This document shows, in pieces, positions 26,908-36,412 of a stretch of DNA of 64,000 nucleotides. The first letter of the stretch is position 1. Each line of letters begins with the position of its first letter. Position numbers and translations under genes: made by a program. The notes beneath the pieces are model-generated. The model made no database searches. It had not been told where the DNA came from and saw only the letters and a list, made by a program, of their open reading frames with translations. Source of the stretch: Fimenecus sp045594885 (GTDB lineage: Bacteria; Bacillota; Clostridia; Oscillospirales; Acutalibacteraceae); NCBI GenBank assembly GCA_045594885.1, contig JAZNZJ010000033.1:1-64000 (forward strand). Direction: 5' to 3'.

Positions 26908-27924
26908 ATGCCTTACGAAAGTAAGGTGGTTAATATTAAAACTCCTGTATCAAGGGTGGGAAATAAATCTTCCATCCTACATATTCTTTATGCCGTATTT
27001 CCCGTGAATTATGGCAGATTTATTGATGTATTCGGTGGTTCAGGTAGTGTGTTACTTGGTAAACCCGAAATACATCCCTTTGAGGTGTATAACGACTTTG
27101 ACCGAAATTTAGCTAACCTCTTTCATTGTATGAAAGAACGTACAGTGGCTACAATTCGTGAGTTAGGTTTTTGTAATCTCAACTCCCGTGAGGATTTTAT
27201 CGCAATCCGCAGGTTCTTTGACCATGAGCAGTTCAGCGATGAATACCTTTCGGAAGAACTTAAATTGACAGAGTTGACATTTCCTGTTCCTGAAGCAGAT
27301 GAACTGAAAGAAATCCGTACAAGGATAACGAAAGATTATGATGTACGCAGAGCTACAATGTTTCTGAAATTACTCCGCTACAGTTATTCAAGTAGTTGTA
27401 AATCCTTTGCATCACAGCCTTTTGATATACGGAAATTATTCGGTCTTATTCAGGAACTTGAAAACAGAATGGCAAATGTGGTTGTTGAAAATCAGGACTT
27501 TGAAACTCTGATTAGACATTATGACAGAAATGATGCTTTCTTCTATCTTGACCCTCCATATTTCTCTACTGAAGATATGTATGCGGTAGAGTTCGAATGG
27601 GATGACCATGTAAGGCTTCATGACACCTTGAAAAACATAAACGGAAAGTTTTTGCTATCTTACAACGATTGCTCTGAAATCAGGGAGTTGTATAAAGGTT
27701 TTTCAATGCTTGATTTCTCCCGTACTCACTCTATGGCACAGAGATACGATGCCGGGAAAGAGTTCAAAGAATTACTTATCGGTAATTACGATTTATACGA
27801 AAGAGAAAAAGCAAAACCCAAGCAAATGACTTTATTCAATCTTCATAACGGTATTAAAGAAGATGATGTAAATTATGAAAAAATCTTAAAGGAGTGTATT
27901 GTTCAATGCAAGATAAAAAATTAA
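26908..27924 (+). CDS. DNA adenine methylase, D12 class (338 aa)
   Basis: N6-adenine DNA methyltransferase of the Dam/D12 group. The SAM-binding loop is FIDVFGGSGSVLLGKP (about residues 38-53), preceded by TPVSRVGNKSSIL, and the catalytic motif DPPYF lies at about 215. No restriction gene is adjacent, so this is an orphan methylase, a common ICE function that may protect transferred DNA from host restriction. The start is uncertain: the ATG at 26908 has no ribosome site, and a GTG or ATT a few codons later follows AAGGTGG. Homologues I remember begin at about IKTPVSR. It overlaps the next gene. Confidence 0.85.
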   Translation: MPYESKVVNIKTPVSRVGNKSSILHILYAVFPVNYGRFIDVFGGSGSVLLGKPEIHPFEVYNDFDRNLANLFHCMKERTVATIRELGFCNLNSREDFIAIRRFFDHEQFSDEYLSEELKLTELTFPVPEADELKEIRTRITKDYDVRRATMFLKLLRYSYSSSCKSFASQPFDIRKLFGLIQELENRMANVVVENQDFETLIRHYDRNDAFFYLDPPYFSTEDMYAVEFEWDDHVRLHDTLKNINGKFLLSYNDCSEIRELYKGFSMLDFSRTHSMAQRYDAGKEFKELLIGNYDLYEREKAKPKQMTLFNLHNGIKEDDVNYEKILKECIVQCKIKN

Positions 27925-28175
27925 ACTCAAATGAATTCATCCTTTTAGCAATCCCAACTGAAATACTTGAAGAAGCCAGTGTAAGTCAGGCTGGTATTTT
28001 GTATATCAGTGCTCGTAAAGGAACTATTGTAATTAAAGTTGCAGAAAATGAGGACGATTTCGATTGCGATGGCAGTTGCGAAGAATGTGAATTTCTCAAT
28101 ATGGATTGTGATGAAGACTGTGCTAACTGCCCTTGCTTCGATTTCTGTGAGGAATGTGTAAAGGATGTGATGTGA
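27906..28175 (+). CDS. Small protein with cysteine-rich tail (89 aa)
   Basis: Residues 1-48 form a small beta-rich unit (FILLAIPTEILEEASVSQAGILYISARKG), resembling AbrB-like proteins. The C-terminal 35 residues hold ten cysteines in acidic, Cx2C-like spacing (CDGSCEECEFLN, CDEDCANCPCFDFCEEC), suggesting metal binding. AAGGAGTG precedes the ATG chosen here. It overlaps the end of the methylase gene by 19 bases, and its stop overlaps the next ATG (TGATG). Unknown role, probably regulatory with its AbrB-like neighbour. Confidence 0.6.
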   Translation: MQDKKLNSNEFILLAIPTEILEEASVSQAGILYISARKGTIVIKVAENEDDFDCDGSCEECEFLNMDCDEDCANCPCFDFCEECVKDVM

Positions 28176-28477
28176 TGAAACTATTCAGAATTCTTGGTAA
28201 ACGAGGAAGAATAACAATTCCGTTTGAAATCAGACAGAAAATTGGATTTAACTACAACGATATATTATCTTTCACAGAAAATCCTGATGGTACTTCGGTT
28301 ACAGTAAAAAGAGAGAAAATCTGTGACAACTGCAGTCAACATCATACTGAAAAAGATGATGAAGTTACACTTTATGACTTCCTCAATGGTCTTTCTGCCG
28401 AGCAACAGAGAGCCGCACTTGTTCACCTTTCAGTAATGTGGGCAGAACAGCAAACCAATATGAAAATGGAGGTTTAA
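28175..28477 (+). CDS. AbrB/SpoVT-type DNA-binding protein (100 aa)
   Basis: Swapped-hairpin AbrB domain at residues 1-45 (FRILGKRGRITIPFEIRQKI, then YNDILSFTENPDG). A CDNCSQH motif follows, and a helical tail (VTLYDFLNGLSAEQQRAALVHL) that may mediate oligomerisation. Likely a transcription regulator of the element. The start is set by TGATG overlap with the preceding gene and the KLFRILGKRG family N-terminus. Confidence 0.75.
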   Translation: MKLFRILGKRGRITIPFEIRQKIGFNYNDILSFTENPDGTSVTVKREKICDNCSQHHTEKDDEVTLYDFLNGLSAEQQRAALVHLSVMWAEQQTNMKMEV

Positions 28478-28481
28478 TATT

Positions 28482-29171
28482 ATGAATATTAAAATTTATC
28501 AGATTGACACCAACAGAGATAATGTTGGTGCTAAATTTCAATCCCTTAATCGTCTCAAAGATAACAAGGTCGATGCATCTTTGTATAACGAGGTTTTCAA
28601 AGGAGATGTTGAAAGTAACTCACTTGAAGATGTGTTTAGAAAGTTCAATACAAACGGTCATCCGTTACATAGAGGTCATTCACTATCTGTATCGGATGTG
28701 GTTAAACTCGAAGAAAACATTGATGACCTTGAAGCTGGTTTTTATTACTGTGACAGTATCGGTTTTGCAAAAGTTGACTTTGAAGAATCACTTGTTCATA
28801 AACAGGACAATCTGATGCAAGTTGTGTATGTTGAACCACACAGAAAACCTTTTGTTTCAGAAATCGAACACACACTTGATGCTGAACAGAAAGCAGTTGG
28901 TGGTCTTATCGAACTTGTTTACAACGAGGATGGTACTGCCATTATCTGTAACGAAGAAGGTAAACTCATCGGTCTTGATGGTAATCGCCGTATCGGTGAT
29001 GGCTCTTCAATTATCGTTGGCTCATTCTTTGTTGTGGGCTTGACAGAAGATGACTTCTGCTCTCTTACAGATGAAGAAACACAGAAATATATGGAACGCT
29101 TCTCCGAACCTGAAGAAATCCCTGAAGAAGATGTTCAGAATGATATGGGATTCACAATTTATTATGGTTAA
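28482..29171 (+). CDS. YodL-like/DUF3846 domain protein (229 aa)
   Basis: N-terminal YodL-like region (residues 1-105: MNIKIYQIDTNRDNVGAKF, then LHRGHSLSVSDVV and FYYCDSIGFAKVDF), linked to a DUF3846-like region (about 118-205: VVYVEPHRKPF ... LIELVYNEDGTAIICNEEGKLIGLDGNR). Both are recurrent in conjugative elements and may protect DNA or regulate transfer; no activity is established. Its ribosome site (GGAGG) lies in the end of the AbrB-like gene. Confidence 0.75.
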   Translation: MNIKIYQIDTNRDNVGAKFQSLNRLKDNKVDASLYNEVFKGDVESNSLEDVFRKFNTNGHPLHRGHSLSVSDVVKLEENIDDLEAGFYYCDSIGFAKVDFEESLVHKQDNLMQVVYVEPHRKPFVSEIEHTLDAEQKAVGGLIELVYNEDGTAIICNEEGKLIGLDGNRRIGDGSSIIVGSFFVVGLTEDDFCSLTDEETQKYMERFSEPEEIPEEDVQNDMGFTIYYG

Positions 29172-29186
29172 GAAAGGATAATAACT

Positions 29187-29570
29187 ATGGCTAATAAAAA
29201 ATCTAATTTTAAGAACACAACAAAGCAGAAACCATCTCTTAATATCAAAGCAAAAATCACACAGATGGTTGATTATGAAGATAGCAATGTAAAGGCAGTT
29301 GCAAGTATCACGATTGCTGATGCTTTTGCTTTTCACGGAGTAAAGGTAATTGAATCTAAAAACGGTCTTTTCGTATCAATGCCACAGAGCAAGTACACAA
29401 AAGACGGTGAACAGAAATATTCTGATGTCTGCCATCCTATCTCGACAGAAGCTCGTGCTGAACTCAACAGCGTGGTTCTCAAAGCCTACGAGGAACAGTT
29501 AGCAATGAAAGAGAATCAGACACAGGATATGACTGCTTCCGAGAATGAAGATATCACTCCACAGATGTAA
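29187..29570 (+). CDS. SpoVG-family protein (127 aa)
   Basis: SpoVG-like fold: VKAVASITIADAFAFHGVKVIE and GLFVSMPQSKY, followed by CHPISTEARAELN, match the septation protein SpoVG, an RNA/DNA-binding regulator in Firmicutes. It is longer than chromosomal SpoVG at both ends, with a basic N-terminal tail (NKKSNFKNTTKQK) and an acidic C-terminus. ICE-borne copies are common between the YodL gene and the surface-protein gene. AAAGGATAATAACT precedes the ATG. Confidence 0.8.
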   Translation: MANKKSNFKNTTKQKPSLNIKAKITQMVDYEDSNVKAVASITIADAFAFHGVKVIESKNGLFVSMPQSKYTKDGEQKYSDVCHPISTEARAELNSVVLKAYEEQLAMKENQTQDMTASENEDITPQM

Positions 29571-29589
29571 AAACAAAAAGGAGAAAACT

Positions 29590-32500
29590 ATGAAAAAAAC
29601 ACTTAAAAAATTAATAGCGATACTTTTAACTGTAGTGACAGTTATAGGGATATTCCCACTCTCTACATTTGCTACACCTGCCTCAGATATCCCTGATGAA
29701 ATGCTTGATAATGTCTATCTTGATGCATTGGCACACACAGGATACGATGTGCAGGGCTTAAAAGATAATGGACAAATTTTCAAGAAATACGGTTCAATGG
29801 TATCAGATAGTATCTTATCAAATATCAGTTATGACTCGAGTTTTGCAAATGAAGGTATAGAAACGGTTACAGACACATCAACGATTTCAGGCAAAGCACC
29901 AAACCTTGCTCGTTTTGAGAAGTATGGTCTCTGCTGTGCCTCATATTGCTCATATGTGTACTTTAATTATCTTCCCAACATTGTAGGAATGGACACATCT
30001 GACTACATTCGCCCGACAAATCTCAAATCATCAGGTGCGTGGTCAACTGCGGCAGAAAAATGGGTAGAATCAGGACTTGCAAGAGAAATTAAATTCAAGC
30101 AGAGTTCAGACGGAAAAACATTTACTGCTGATGAAGATATACCAATAGGTTCATTGATTGTATTTACTGCAAGTGGAAAAGTAAGTCATGTAGGTTTGTA
30201 TGCTGGTAAGTACAATGGTAAGAATTTTTTAACTCATGTGGGCAACAGTCGTGGCCCCGAAATTATTACTTTAGAAGGTTTATCAAAAAATGGTGCGGCA
30301 GAGTTGGTATCATCAGTTATTGTTCCAGAGATTATTGAAGAAAATGGTGTAATTGAAATATACAAAAAGGATACCAATGGTAAGGCTTTAAGTGGCGCTG
30401 TGTTTGTTGCTACACATAAAGAAACAGGAACTCAATACAAAATCGGTCCAACTAATAGCAACGGATATGCCGTATCAAAGGAACGATTACCATTTGGTAC
30501 ATATACAGTAAAAGAAACTGTATTCCCTACAAATTATCAGGTATCAGGTAAATCTGAATGGACAGTAACTGTTGATTCGAGCAACAAAGGAACAGTAACT
30601 ATCAATGCCGTGAATGAACAAATTCCCGGCAAAGTCCAGATTGTAAAAACATCCGAAGATGGTAAAGTTGATGGAATTGCATTCCGTATCACAGGTGATG
30701 GTATCGACAAAACAGTTAAAACAGAAAATGGTGGAAAAATCACCATAAGTAACTTAAAACCAGGTACATACACCATTACGGAAACAGTTGAGGACAAATA
30801 CGAACCACAGGAAACAAGAAAAGTAATTGTAGTTTCAGGACAGACATCAACAGTAAATTTTAATAATACTTTCAAGCGAGGAATCTTGGAAGTAACAAAG
30901 ACATCTGAAGATGGTCTTAATGAAGGCATTAAATTTCACCTTTGTGGAACTTCTCATTCAGGTCTTGAAGTAGATGAGTATGCAGTAACTGATAAAAACG
31001 GTATTGCTGTATTCAATGACGTGCTTATCGGTAAAGACTACACACTCGAAGAAGTTGATACTGCTTCAAAATATGTAATGCCTGAATCACAGAATGCAAA
31101 CATTGAATGGAATAAAGTGACTGAAAAATCATTTTGCAATGTGCTCAAGAAATTTACAGTAACAGTTACAAAAACAGATGCTGAAAAAGGCTCTGAACAA
31201 GGCGATGCTACACTTACAGGTGCAGTCTATGGCATTTATGATGGTGACAAATTAATTGATAAATACACAACAGATGCTAATGGTAAATTTACGACAAAAG
31301 AATATGTTTGTGGTGACAATTGGATATTAAGAGAAATTACTGCAAGTGAAGGATATCTTCTTGATGAAACAGTATATAAAATTGGTGCTGAATCAAAGAA
31401 CTACACAGTAGAAAGAAATACGCTCTCAATGAATGTAGCAGAACAGATTATCAAAGGCAAGATTGCTATTATTAAACATTCAGATAGTGGCAGTACACAA
31501 ATTGAGCATCCTGAAGTTGGTGCTGAATTCCAAGTCTATCTCAAATCTGCCGGAAGTTATGATAAGGCAAGAGAAACAGAACGAGATGCTCTTGTATGTG
31601 ACAAAAATGGTTTTGCACAGACAAAAGATTTACCATATGGTACATACACCGTGCATCAGACCAAAAGTGCTGAAGGCAGAGAATTTATCCCTGACTTCGA
31701 TGTTGTAATCAATACTGACGGTCAGACATACCATTACCTCATAAACAACGCAAACTTTGAAAGCTATGTTAAAGTAATCAAAAAGGATGCAGAAACAGGA
31801 AAGACAGTTCCATACGCTGGTGCTGGCTTTAAGATTTATGACCCTGACGGCAAACTTGTGACAATGACATACACTTATCCAACACCTACAACAATTGACA
31901 CCTTCTATACTGATACCAACGGTTCACTTATAACACCTGAAAGACTTCCTTATGGCAAGGGATATACTCTCGTTGAGGTTCAAGCACCATACGGATATGT
32001 AATAGATAGAAACCCTGTATCTTTTGACATTACTGCCGACACAGCAAAAGAAGATGGTGTAATTACAGTGGTGGTAATCGAGATTGAAAACAAGCCTATC
32101 CGTGGAACTATTGTAGGTAAGAAAATTGATGAAGATGGGTTTGCTATCGCCGGTGCAGTCTTTGGCCTTTTCAAAGAAAATGAAACTGAATTCGCAGAAG
32201 AAACAGCCCTTATGACTTCAACTTCAAATGAAATTGGAGTATTTGCATTTGAAAATGTTCCATACGGAAAATGGATTGTTCGCGAGATTAAATCGCCACC
32301 TTCATTCAAACTCAACACTACAATCTATGTTGTATCTGTTACAACAGATGAAGAAATTGTTGAACTCATAATCGAAAATAAATTTATTCTCGGCTCTGTT
32401 GAGGTAACAAAGGTGGATGAAGATAATCCTGAAACAAAACTTTCAGGTGCAGTATTTGAAATCTATGTGGATGTTGACGGAAACAAGGAATTTAATCCTG

Positions 32501-32838
32501 AAATTGATATTCTTGTAGGAGAACTCACAGAAGATGAAGTCGGTGTATATATTATGAAGGAATTAAGATACAACGGATATTTCATTCATGAGAAGTCAGC
32601 CCCAGACGGATATATCAAAGATGACGAATATCGTTACTTTGAAATCACAGAAGATGGAACAATAATTGAATTCGAAATCTCAAACGAAAAAACTTCTGAG
32701 CCCGAAGTTCCTGTACCTGATATTCCTAACACAGATGCATCATGGAGATTAAGTTTTTGGGTTGGTATATCTGCTGTCGCTCTTGGTGGTCTTATCGCTT
32801 ATGTCATTATCACAATCAAGAAAAAAGAGGAAGAATAA
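29590..32838 (+). CDS. Surface protein: NlpC/P60-like domain plus eight SpaA/Cna-B repeats (1082 aa)
   Basis: A signal peptide (about residues 1-28) is followed by an NlpC/P60-like cysteine peptidase region (about 95-235: YGLCCASYCSYVYF with the Cys, then SHVGLYAG with the His). Eight SpaA/Cna-B prealbumin-like repeats follow, each with a K at the first strand and an ExxA/E-type end such as TLVEVQAPYGY or FIHEKSAPDGY; several can form internal isopeptide bonds. PDIPNTD, a sortase-like variant of LPxTG, precedes a membrane helix and KKKEEE tail. Probably cell-wall anchored and involved in contact between mating cells. Start at 29590 for AAAGGAGAAAACT. It heads the VirB2/VirB6/VirB3 cluster. 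Confidence 0.8.
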   Translation: MKKTLKKLIAILLTVVTVIGIFPLSTFATPASDIPDEMLDNVYLDALAHTGYDVQGLKDNGQIFKKYGSMVSDSILSNISYDSSFANEGIETVTDTSTISGKAPNLARFEKYGLCCASYCSYVYFNYLPNIVGMDTSDYIRPTNLKSSGAWSTAAEKWVESGLAREIKFKQSSDGKTFTADEDIPIGSLIVFTASGKVSHVGLYAGKYNGKNFLTHVGNSRGPEIITLEGLSKNGAAELVSSVIVPEIIEENGVIEIYKKDTNGKALSGAVFVATHKETGTQYKIGPTNSNGYAVSKERLPFGTYTVKETVFPTNYQVSGKSEWTVTVDSSNKGTVTINAVNEQIPGKVQIVKTSEDGKVDGIAFRITGDGIDKTVKTENGGKITISNLKPGTYTITETVEDKYEPQETRKVIVVSGQTSTVNFNNTFKRGILEVTKTSEDGLNEGIKFHLCGTSHSGLEVDEYAVTDKNGIAVFNDVLIGKDYTLEEVDTASKYVMPESQNANIEWNKVTEKSFCNVLKKFTVTVTKTDAEKGSEQGDATLTGAVYGIYDGDKLIDKYTTDANGKFTTKEYVCGDNWILREITASEGYLLDETVYKIGAESKNYTVERNTLSMNVAEQIIKGKIAIIKHSDSGSTQIEHPEVGAEFQVYLKSAGSYDKARETERDALVCDKNGFAQTKDLPYGTYTVHQTKSAEGREFIPDFDVVINTDGQTYHYLINNANFESYVKVIKKDAETGKTVPYAGAGFKIYDPDGKLVTMTYTYPTPTTIDTFYTDTNGSLITPERLPYGKGYTLVEVQAPYGYVIDRNPVSFDITADTAKEDGVITVVVIEIENKPIRGTIVGKKIDEDGFAIAGAVFGLFKENETEFAEETALMTSTSNEIGVFAFENVPYGKWIVREIKSPPSFKLNTTIYVVSVTTDEEIVELIIENKFILGSVEVTKVDEDNPETKLSGAVFEIYVDVDGNKEFNPEIDILVGELTEDEVGVYIMKELRYNGYFIHEKSAPDGYIKDDEYRYFEITEDGTIIEFEISNEKTSEPEVPVPDIPNTDASWRLSFWVGISAVALGGLIAYVIITIKKKEEE

Positions 32839-32854
32839 ATCAGGAGGTAATCTT

Positions 32855-33187
32855 ATGAAAAACAAACACTTAAAAATAATTGGTGCAGTGCTGCTTGTAG
32901 TTTTGATTATCTGCAGTTTTTCTGTAATGGCATTTGCTGCAGGAGATGTTGCAGGTGCAGTAGAGAATACTTGGAATGCAGCTAAAGGTCAGGTACAACA
33001 GGTTGTAAACAATGTTGTCTTCCCTGTGGTTGACATGATTCTTGCAATCCTCTTTTTTGTCAAAGTTGGTACAGCATACTTTGAATACAAGAAACACGGT
33101 CAGTTTGAATTTACTGCACCTTGTATCTTGTTTGCCTGTCTTATCTTTACACTTACTGCTCCATTGTACATCTGGACAATTATCTGA
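32855..33187 (+). CDS. VirB2-like pilin/transfer protein (110 aa)
   Basis: Signal-peptide-like helix (residues 8-30, ending VMAFAAG), an amphipathic middle (VENTWNAAKGQVQQVVNNV), and two further hydrophobic segments (about 55-75 and 90-108). This arrangement is that of VirB2/TrbC-like (DUF3852-type) proteins that line the mating channel in ICEs of this family. Start at 32855, after CAGGAGGTAATCTT. The gene is followed 16 bases later by the VirB6-like gene. Confidence 0.7.
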   Translation: MKNKHLKIIGAVLLVVLIICSFSVMAFAAGDVAGAVENTWNAAKGQVQQVVNNVVFPVVDMILAILFFVKVGTAYFEYKKHGQFEFTAPCILFACLIFTLTAPLYIWTII

Positions 33188-33203
33188 TGCGGAGGTGTAG
33201 AGC

Positions 33204-34133
33204 ATGTTTGATTGGCTCGGTGACCTTATCTCCGCAGTCGGAGATTCAATAGGCACAGTTTTTGACACTCTTGGTGAACAGATAGCAAGAACTATTTGGG
33301 ACACAGCATTGCGTTGGATTTATGAAATGGTGTATGGTGCTATAGCCGATTTCTTCACGGTTATGGGTAATCTCGGTGCAGAAATCTTTGAACTTGAATG
33401 GGTAGATGCAACAATAATGATATTTACCTTGTTCGGATGGGCATTGTTCACTGCAGGTACGGTAGTAGCAGTATTCGATGTTGCAATCGAATATCAGCAA
33501 GGTCGTGCCAATATAAAGACAACTGCAATAAACATCTTAAAAGGTTTCTTTGCCTGTTCGCTTATAGGAGTACTCCCCGTAGAATTGTATAAGTTTTGTA
33601 TTGGTTTACAGAACACCTTTTCGCATGACCTTGCAAGTATCTTTGCAAACGAACAAGGTGTCAATTTGTCACAAAAAGCATTGAGCGTATTAACATCAAC
33701 ATTTATGACACCTCAAACTATGCAGATTACACTGTATAGCACACTTGCCCTTATTGCATTCGGTTACTGTGTTGTTAAGATTTTCTTTCAGAATATCAAA
33801 CGAGGTGGAATATTGCTCATACAAATTGCAGTCGGCTCCCTGTATATGTTCTCAGTTCCAAGAGGATATACGGATGGCTTCAATCAATGGATAAAACAGA
33901 TTGCTGCTTTGTGCTTAACCGCATTTTTGCAAACAACCTTGCTATACCTTGGCTTAATAACCTTCCCCGACAATATGCTCCTCGCACTTGGCATTATGCT
34001 TGCCGCAAATGAAGTGCCGAGAATAGCTCAACAGTTTGGTCTTGATTCAAGCGTAAAGGTAAATATGATGTCAGTAGTTCATGCATCAACAACTGCTGTA
34101 AATATGACCCGTTCACTTGCAAGGGCAAGATAA
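33204..34133 (+). CDS. VirB6/TrbL-like channel protein (309 aa)
   Basis: Polytopic membrane protein with about six hydrophobic segments (near residues 38-60, 70-95, 110-135, 170-200, 205-225, 230-265), an N-terminal amphipathic helix, and a conserved tail (NEVPRIAQQFGLDSS). Position between the VirB2- and VirB3-like genes supports the role as inner-membrane core of the type IV secretion channel. GCGGAGGTG precedes the ATG. Confidence 0.75.
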   Translation: MFDWLGDLISAVGDSIGTVFDTLGEQIARTIWDTALRWIYEMVYGAIADFFTVMGNLGAEIFELEWVDATIMIFTLFGWALFTAGTVVAVFDVAIEYQQGRANIKTTAINILKGFFACSLIGVLPVELYKFCIGLQNTFSHDLASIFANEQGVNLSQKALSVLTSTFMTPQTMQITLYSTLALIAFGYCVVKIFFQNIKRGGILLIQIAVGSLYMFSVPRGYTDGFNQWIKQIAALCLTAFLQTTLLYLGLITFPDNMLLALGIMLAANEVPRIAQQFGLDSSVKVNMMSVVHASTTAVNMTRSLARAR

Positions 34134-34147
34134 AAAGGAGAAATACA

Positions 34148-34408
34148 ATGACACAATATTTATATCCACAAAATCTTAAAGCTACTGCAAACTTGTGGTT
34201 GTGGAGTCTTAAAGATTTTACAATATTAGGAGTGTCTCTGCTTTTGTCCATTGTTGTTTTGGTACAGTTCAGATGGTTAATTCCGATTGCCGTAACCTTG
34301 TGTTACGGTTTTTTAACCATCCGTATGGACGAAACCACAATATTGGATTTTATTAAATATGCAGTAAGATACTTCATTTCAACCCAACAATACTATGAAT
34401 GGAAGTGA
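34148..34408 (+). CDS. VirB3/PrgI-like membrane protein (86 aa)
   Basis: Short protein with a two-helix membrane hairpin (about residues 26-60: FTILGVSLLLSIVVLVQF and WLIPIAVTLCYGFLTI) between a polar N-terminus (YPQNLKATANL) and an amphipathic C-terminus. This is the size and layout of PrgI/VirB3-like proteins that accompany VirB4 in Gram-positive conjugation systems. AAAAAGGAG precedes the ATG. Confidence 0.7.
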   Translation: MTQYLYPQNLKATANLWLWSLKDFTILGVSLLLSIVVLVQFRWLIPIAVTLCYGFLTIRMDETTILDFIKYAVRYFISTQQYYEWK

Positions 34409-34412
34409 TTTT

Positions 34413-34997
34413 TTGACAAAGAAAGATAAAAAGAAAAAAGGACATTCGGTTCAGGATTTAATCGGCATTACAAAGTTCACCCAGTATGGTGTAGAAACCA
34501 ATCGTGGTGAGCTTGTTTTTTATTCAATCGCACCTACAAATATCTCTGTACTTTCAAGTGTGAATATAGAAAATAAAATCAGACACTTTATGATGCTTTT
34601 ATCAGCATTACCTGATATTGAATTCGCTTGCACAGATGCTTCAGAATGCTTTGATAACAACAAGATGTACTTGCAGAGCAGATATGAGGAAGAACCAAAT
34701 TCAAAGGTCAAGAAAATCCTTAAAAATGATATGGACTTTCTTGATGACATACAGATTGAAATGGCAACTGCCCGACAGTTTATATTTGTTACCAGATATC
34801 GTTCACAGAAACCTGAACAGGTTTTCTCTTCTGCGAATAAGGTAGAGAAACTAATATCCGAACAAGGCTTCGAAGTAAGAAGAATGAGAAAAGAAGATAT
34901 TAAGAGGTTCTTTGCTTTGTATTTCGGCGCATCAATGAATGGCGAAAAGATGCCTGATGTTGATGGTGAACAATTTGTTAGCATAAATTCATCTTGA
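34413..34997 (+). CDS. Conjugation protein upstream of VirB4 (194 aa)
   Basis: Soluble protein with a lysine-rich N-terminus (TKKDKKKKGHSVQDLIGI), then alpha/beta structure and LYFGASMNGEKMPDVDG near the end. It resembles the small partner protein found before VirB4 in this ICE family; I know no biochemical role. I prefer a TTG start at 34413 because GGAAGTGA lies 4 bases before it and it avoids overlap with the VirB3-like gene; an ATG at 34395 is the alternative. The HipA-like gene separates it from virB4. Confidence 0.6.
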   Translation: MTKKDKKKKGHSVQDLIGITKFTQYGVETNRGELVFYSIAPTNISVLSSVNIENKIRHFMMLLSALPDIEFACTDASECFDNNKMYLQSRYEEEPNSKVKKILKNDMDFLDDIQIEMATARQFIFVTRYRSQKPEQVFSSANKVEKLISEQGFEVRRMRKEDIKRFFALYFGASMNGEKMPDVDGEQFVSINSS

Positions 34998-35012
34998 AAA
35001 ACATTAAAATTA

Positions 35013-35042
35013 TTGATTTATTATATGAAAGTGTGGTACAAT
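35013..35042 (+). promoter_or_regulatory. Promoter of the HipA-like gene
   Basis: TTGATT, 18 bases, TACAAT with an extended TG. It lies in the 81-base gap before the HipA-like gene, so that gene can be transcribed apart from the transfer operon. Confidence 0.55.
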
Positions 35043-35078
35043 AACTTGAAAAGAAACGAATGAATGGAGGTGGCATGA

Positions 35079-36305
35079 ATGGAATATTCATTAATGCATA
35101 AAAATGTCTTGGTTGCTGATTTGGATTTAGACAATGAAACCGGACACATCTTAAAGATTATAAAAATATTTAATGTACAACATTTCCCTGTTGGAATTGT
35201 TGATAAGAATGGTATTGCCGACCGTGTCGCCCTCAATGATTGGTGGGTTGACCGTTCAATCCCCGCAAGCCGTTCAGGTGTAAAAAAAGCATTAGAAGTA
35301 TTAAACATTTCTAATCCAAAAATTCTGTTAACTAAATGCTTTGGGTTAAGTCTTTCAGACCAGTATTGGATTAAGCCTCAAAACGAAGACATATCCTGGG
35401 AAACAGTTAATTTCTTTGATAATGAGTTTTCTGAAGATATTGGTGATGTTCTTTGGGGAAAACAACTTAATAAAGATGATGTTAATTATCATTCTCCAGA
35501 TAATACTTCAGATGGTTGTCTTAAAAAGCGTTGGAAAATTGTTAATGGAAAACGTTGCTTGTTAAAATCAGGTAGTACTCCATTTATGCAACAACCTTTT
35601 AATGAAGTGATTGCATCGATAATAATGAATAGATTAAATGTTCCTCATGTTTCATATTCAGTAATCTTTGATGAGAATGGTCAACCATATAGCATATGTG
35701 AAGACTTTATTACAGGGAATACTGAATTAGTCAGTGCATGGCGTGTGATGCAAGCTAATAAAAAGAGAAGTGATGTTTCTGTATATCAGCATTACATCAA
35801 TTGCTGTGAATTGTATGGTGTAAAGAATATTGTTCATGCAATTGACCAAATGATTGTAGTTGACTATATTATCGCCAATGAAGACCGTCATCAAAATAAC
35901 TTTGGTCTTGTTCGTGATGCAAATACTCTTGAATGGTTGTATCCTGCCCCTATTTATGATAGCGGTTCATCTCTCGGATATGATAAACTTACAAATCAAA
36001 TTCTTTCCGGTAAGACAATAGAATGTAAACCGTTCAAAAAGACTCATGAAGAACAATTGAATCTTGTAACCTCTTTTGATTGGATTGATTTTGGGGCATT
36101 AAAAGGTATTGATAAAGACATCAAAGAAGTTTTTGCTAATGCCGGAGAATATATTGATGAAAACAGAGTAAATGCAATTATCTCATCTATTGAGAGTCGA
36201 ATTGAATATTTGCAAGGTATCGCAATATCTAATCGTCAGACAGTTGATAATATTGATGATGACGTAAATGAAGATGTTGCCGAGGATTATACCTTAAATA
36301 TGTAA
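35079..36305 (+). CDS. HipA-like kinase-domain protein (408 aa)
   Basis: The C-terminal half has the HipA/CtkA-type kinase core: LKSGSTPFMQQPFNEVIASII (nucleotide and Glu region), the catalytic loop ANEDRHQNNFGL at about residue 267, and the Mg-binding IYDSGSSLGYD. The N-terminal 120 residues (VGIVDKNGIADRVALNDWW, SIPASRSGVKKAL, LTKCFGLSLSDQYW) form a conserved domain usually found with it in Firmicutes mobile DNA. No HipB antitoxin gene is adjacent. It has its own promoter and two downstream terminators and is inserted between transfer genes, so it is an independent cassette. Substrate unknown; HipA itself phosphorylates a tRNA synthetase. Confidence 0.75.
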   Translation: MEYSLMHKNVLVADLDLDNETGHILKIIKIFNVQHFPVGIVDKNGIADRVALNDWWVDRSIPASRSGVKKALEVLNISNPKILLTKCFGLSLSDQYWIKPQNEDISWETVNFFDNEFSEDIGDVLWGKQLNKDDVNYHSPDNTSDGCLKKRWKIVNGKRCLLKSGSTPFMQQPFNEVIASIIMNRLNVPHVSYSVIFDENGQPYSICEDFITGNTELVSAWRVMQANKKRSDVSVYQHYINCCELYGVKNIVHAIDQMIVVDYIIANEDRHQNNFGLVRDANTLEWLYPAPIYDSGSSLGYDKLTNQILSGKTIECKPFKKTHEEQLNLVTSFDWIDFGALKGIDKDIKEVFANAGEYIDENRVNAIISSIESRIEYLQGIAISNRQTVDNIDDDVNEDVAEDYTLNM

Positions 36306-36312
36306 ACTAATT

Positions 36313-36344
36313 GACCATTTTGTGTTAAAGCAAAGTGGTCTTTT
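36313..36344 (+). terminator. First terminator after the HipA-like gene
   Basis: GACCATTTTG pairs with CAAAGTGGTC (one G-U), 8-base loop, then TTTTG. Confidence 0.75.
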
Positions 36345-36381
36345 GTTTTGTATTTTATAACTAAAGAATTATACTCTAAAT

Positions 36382-36403
36382 AATTATACTTCAAAGTATA
36401 ATT
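36382..36403. repeat. 22-base palindrome between the twin terminators
   Basis: AATTATACTT-CA-AAGTATAATT. A perfect dyad of operator size upstream of virB4; it also contains TATAAT-like -10 sequences on both strands. Confidence 0.55.
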
Positions 36404-36412
36404 GTTAAATAT

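Noticed and set aside
33660..33690. Another TGTCACA near 33666
   Set aside because: It lies inside the VirB6-like gene and lacks CGAT 16 bases downstream; chance occurrence. The same holds for TGTGACA copies inside genes near 26509, 31595 and 56167.
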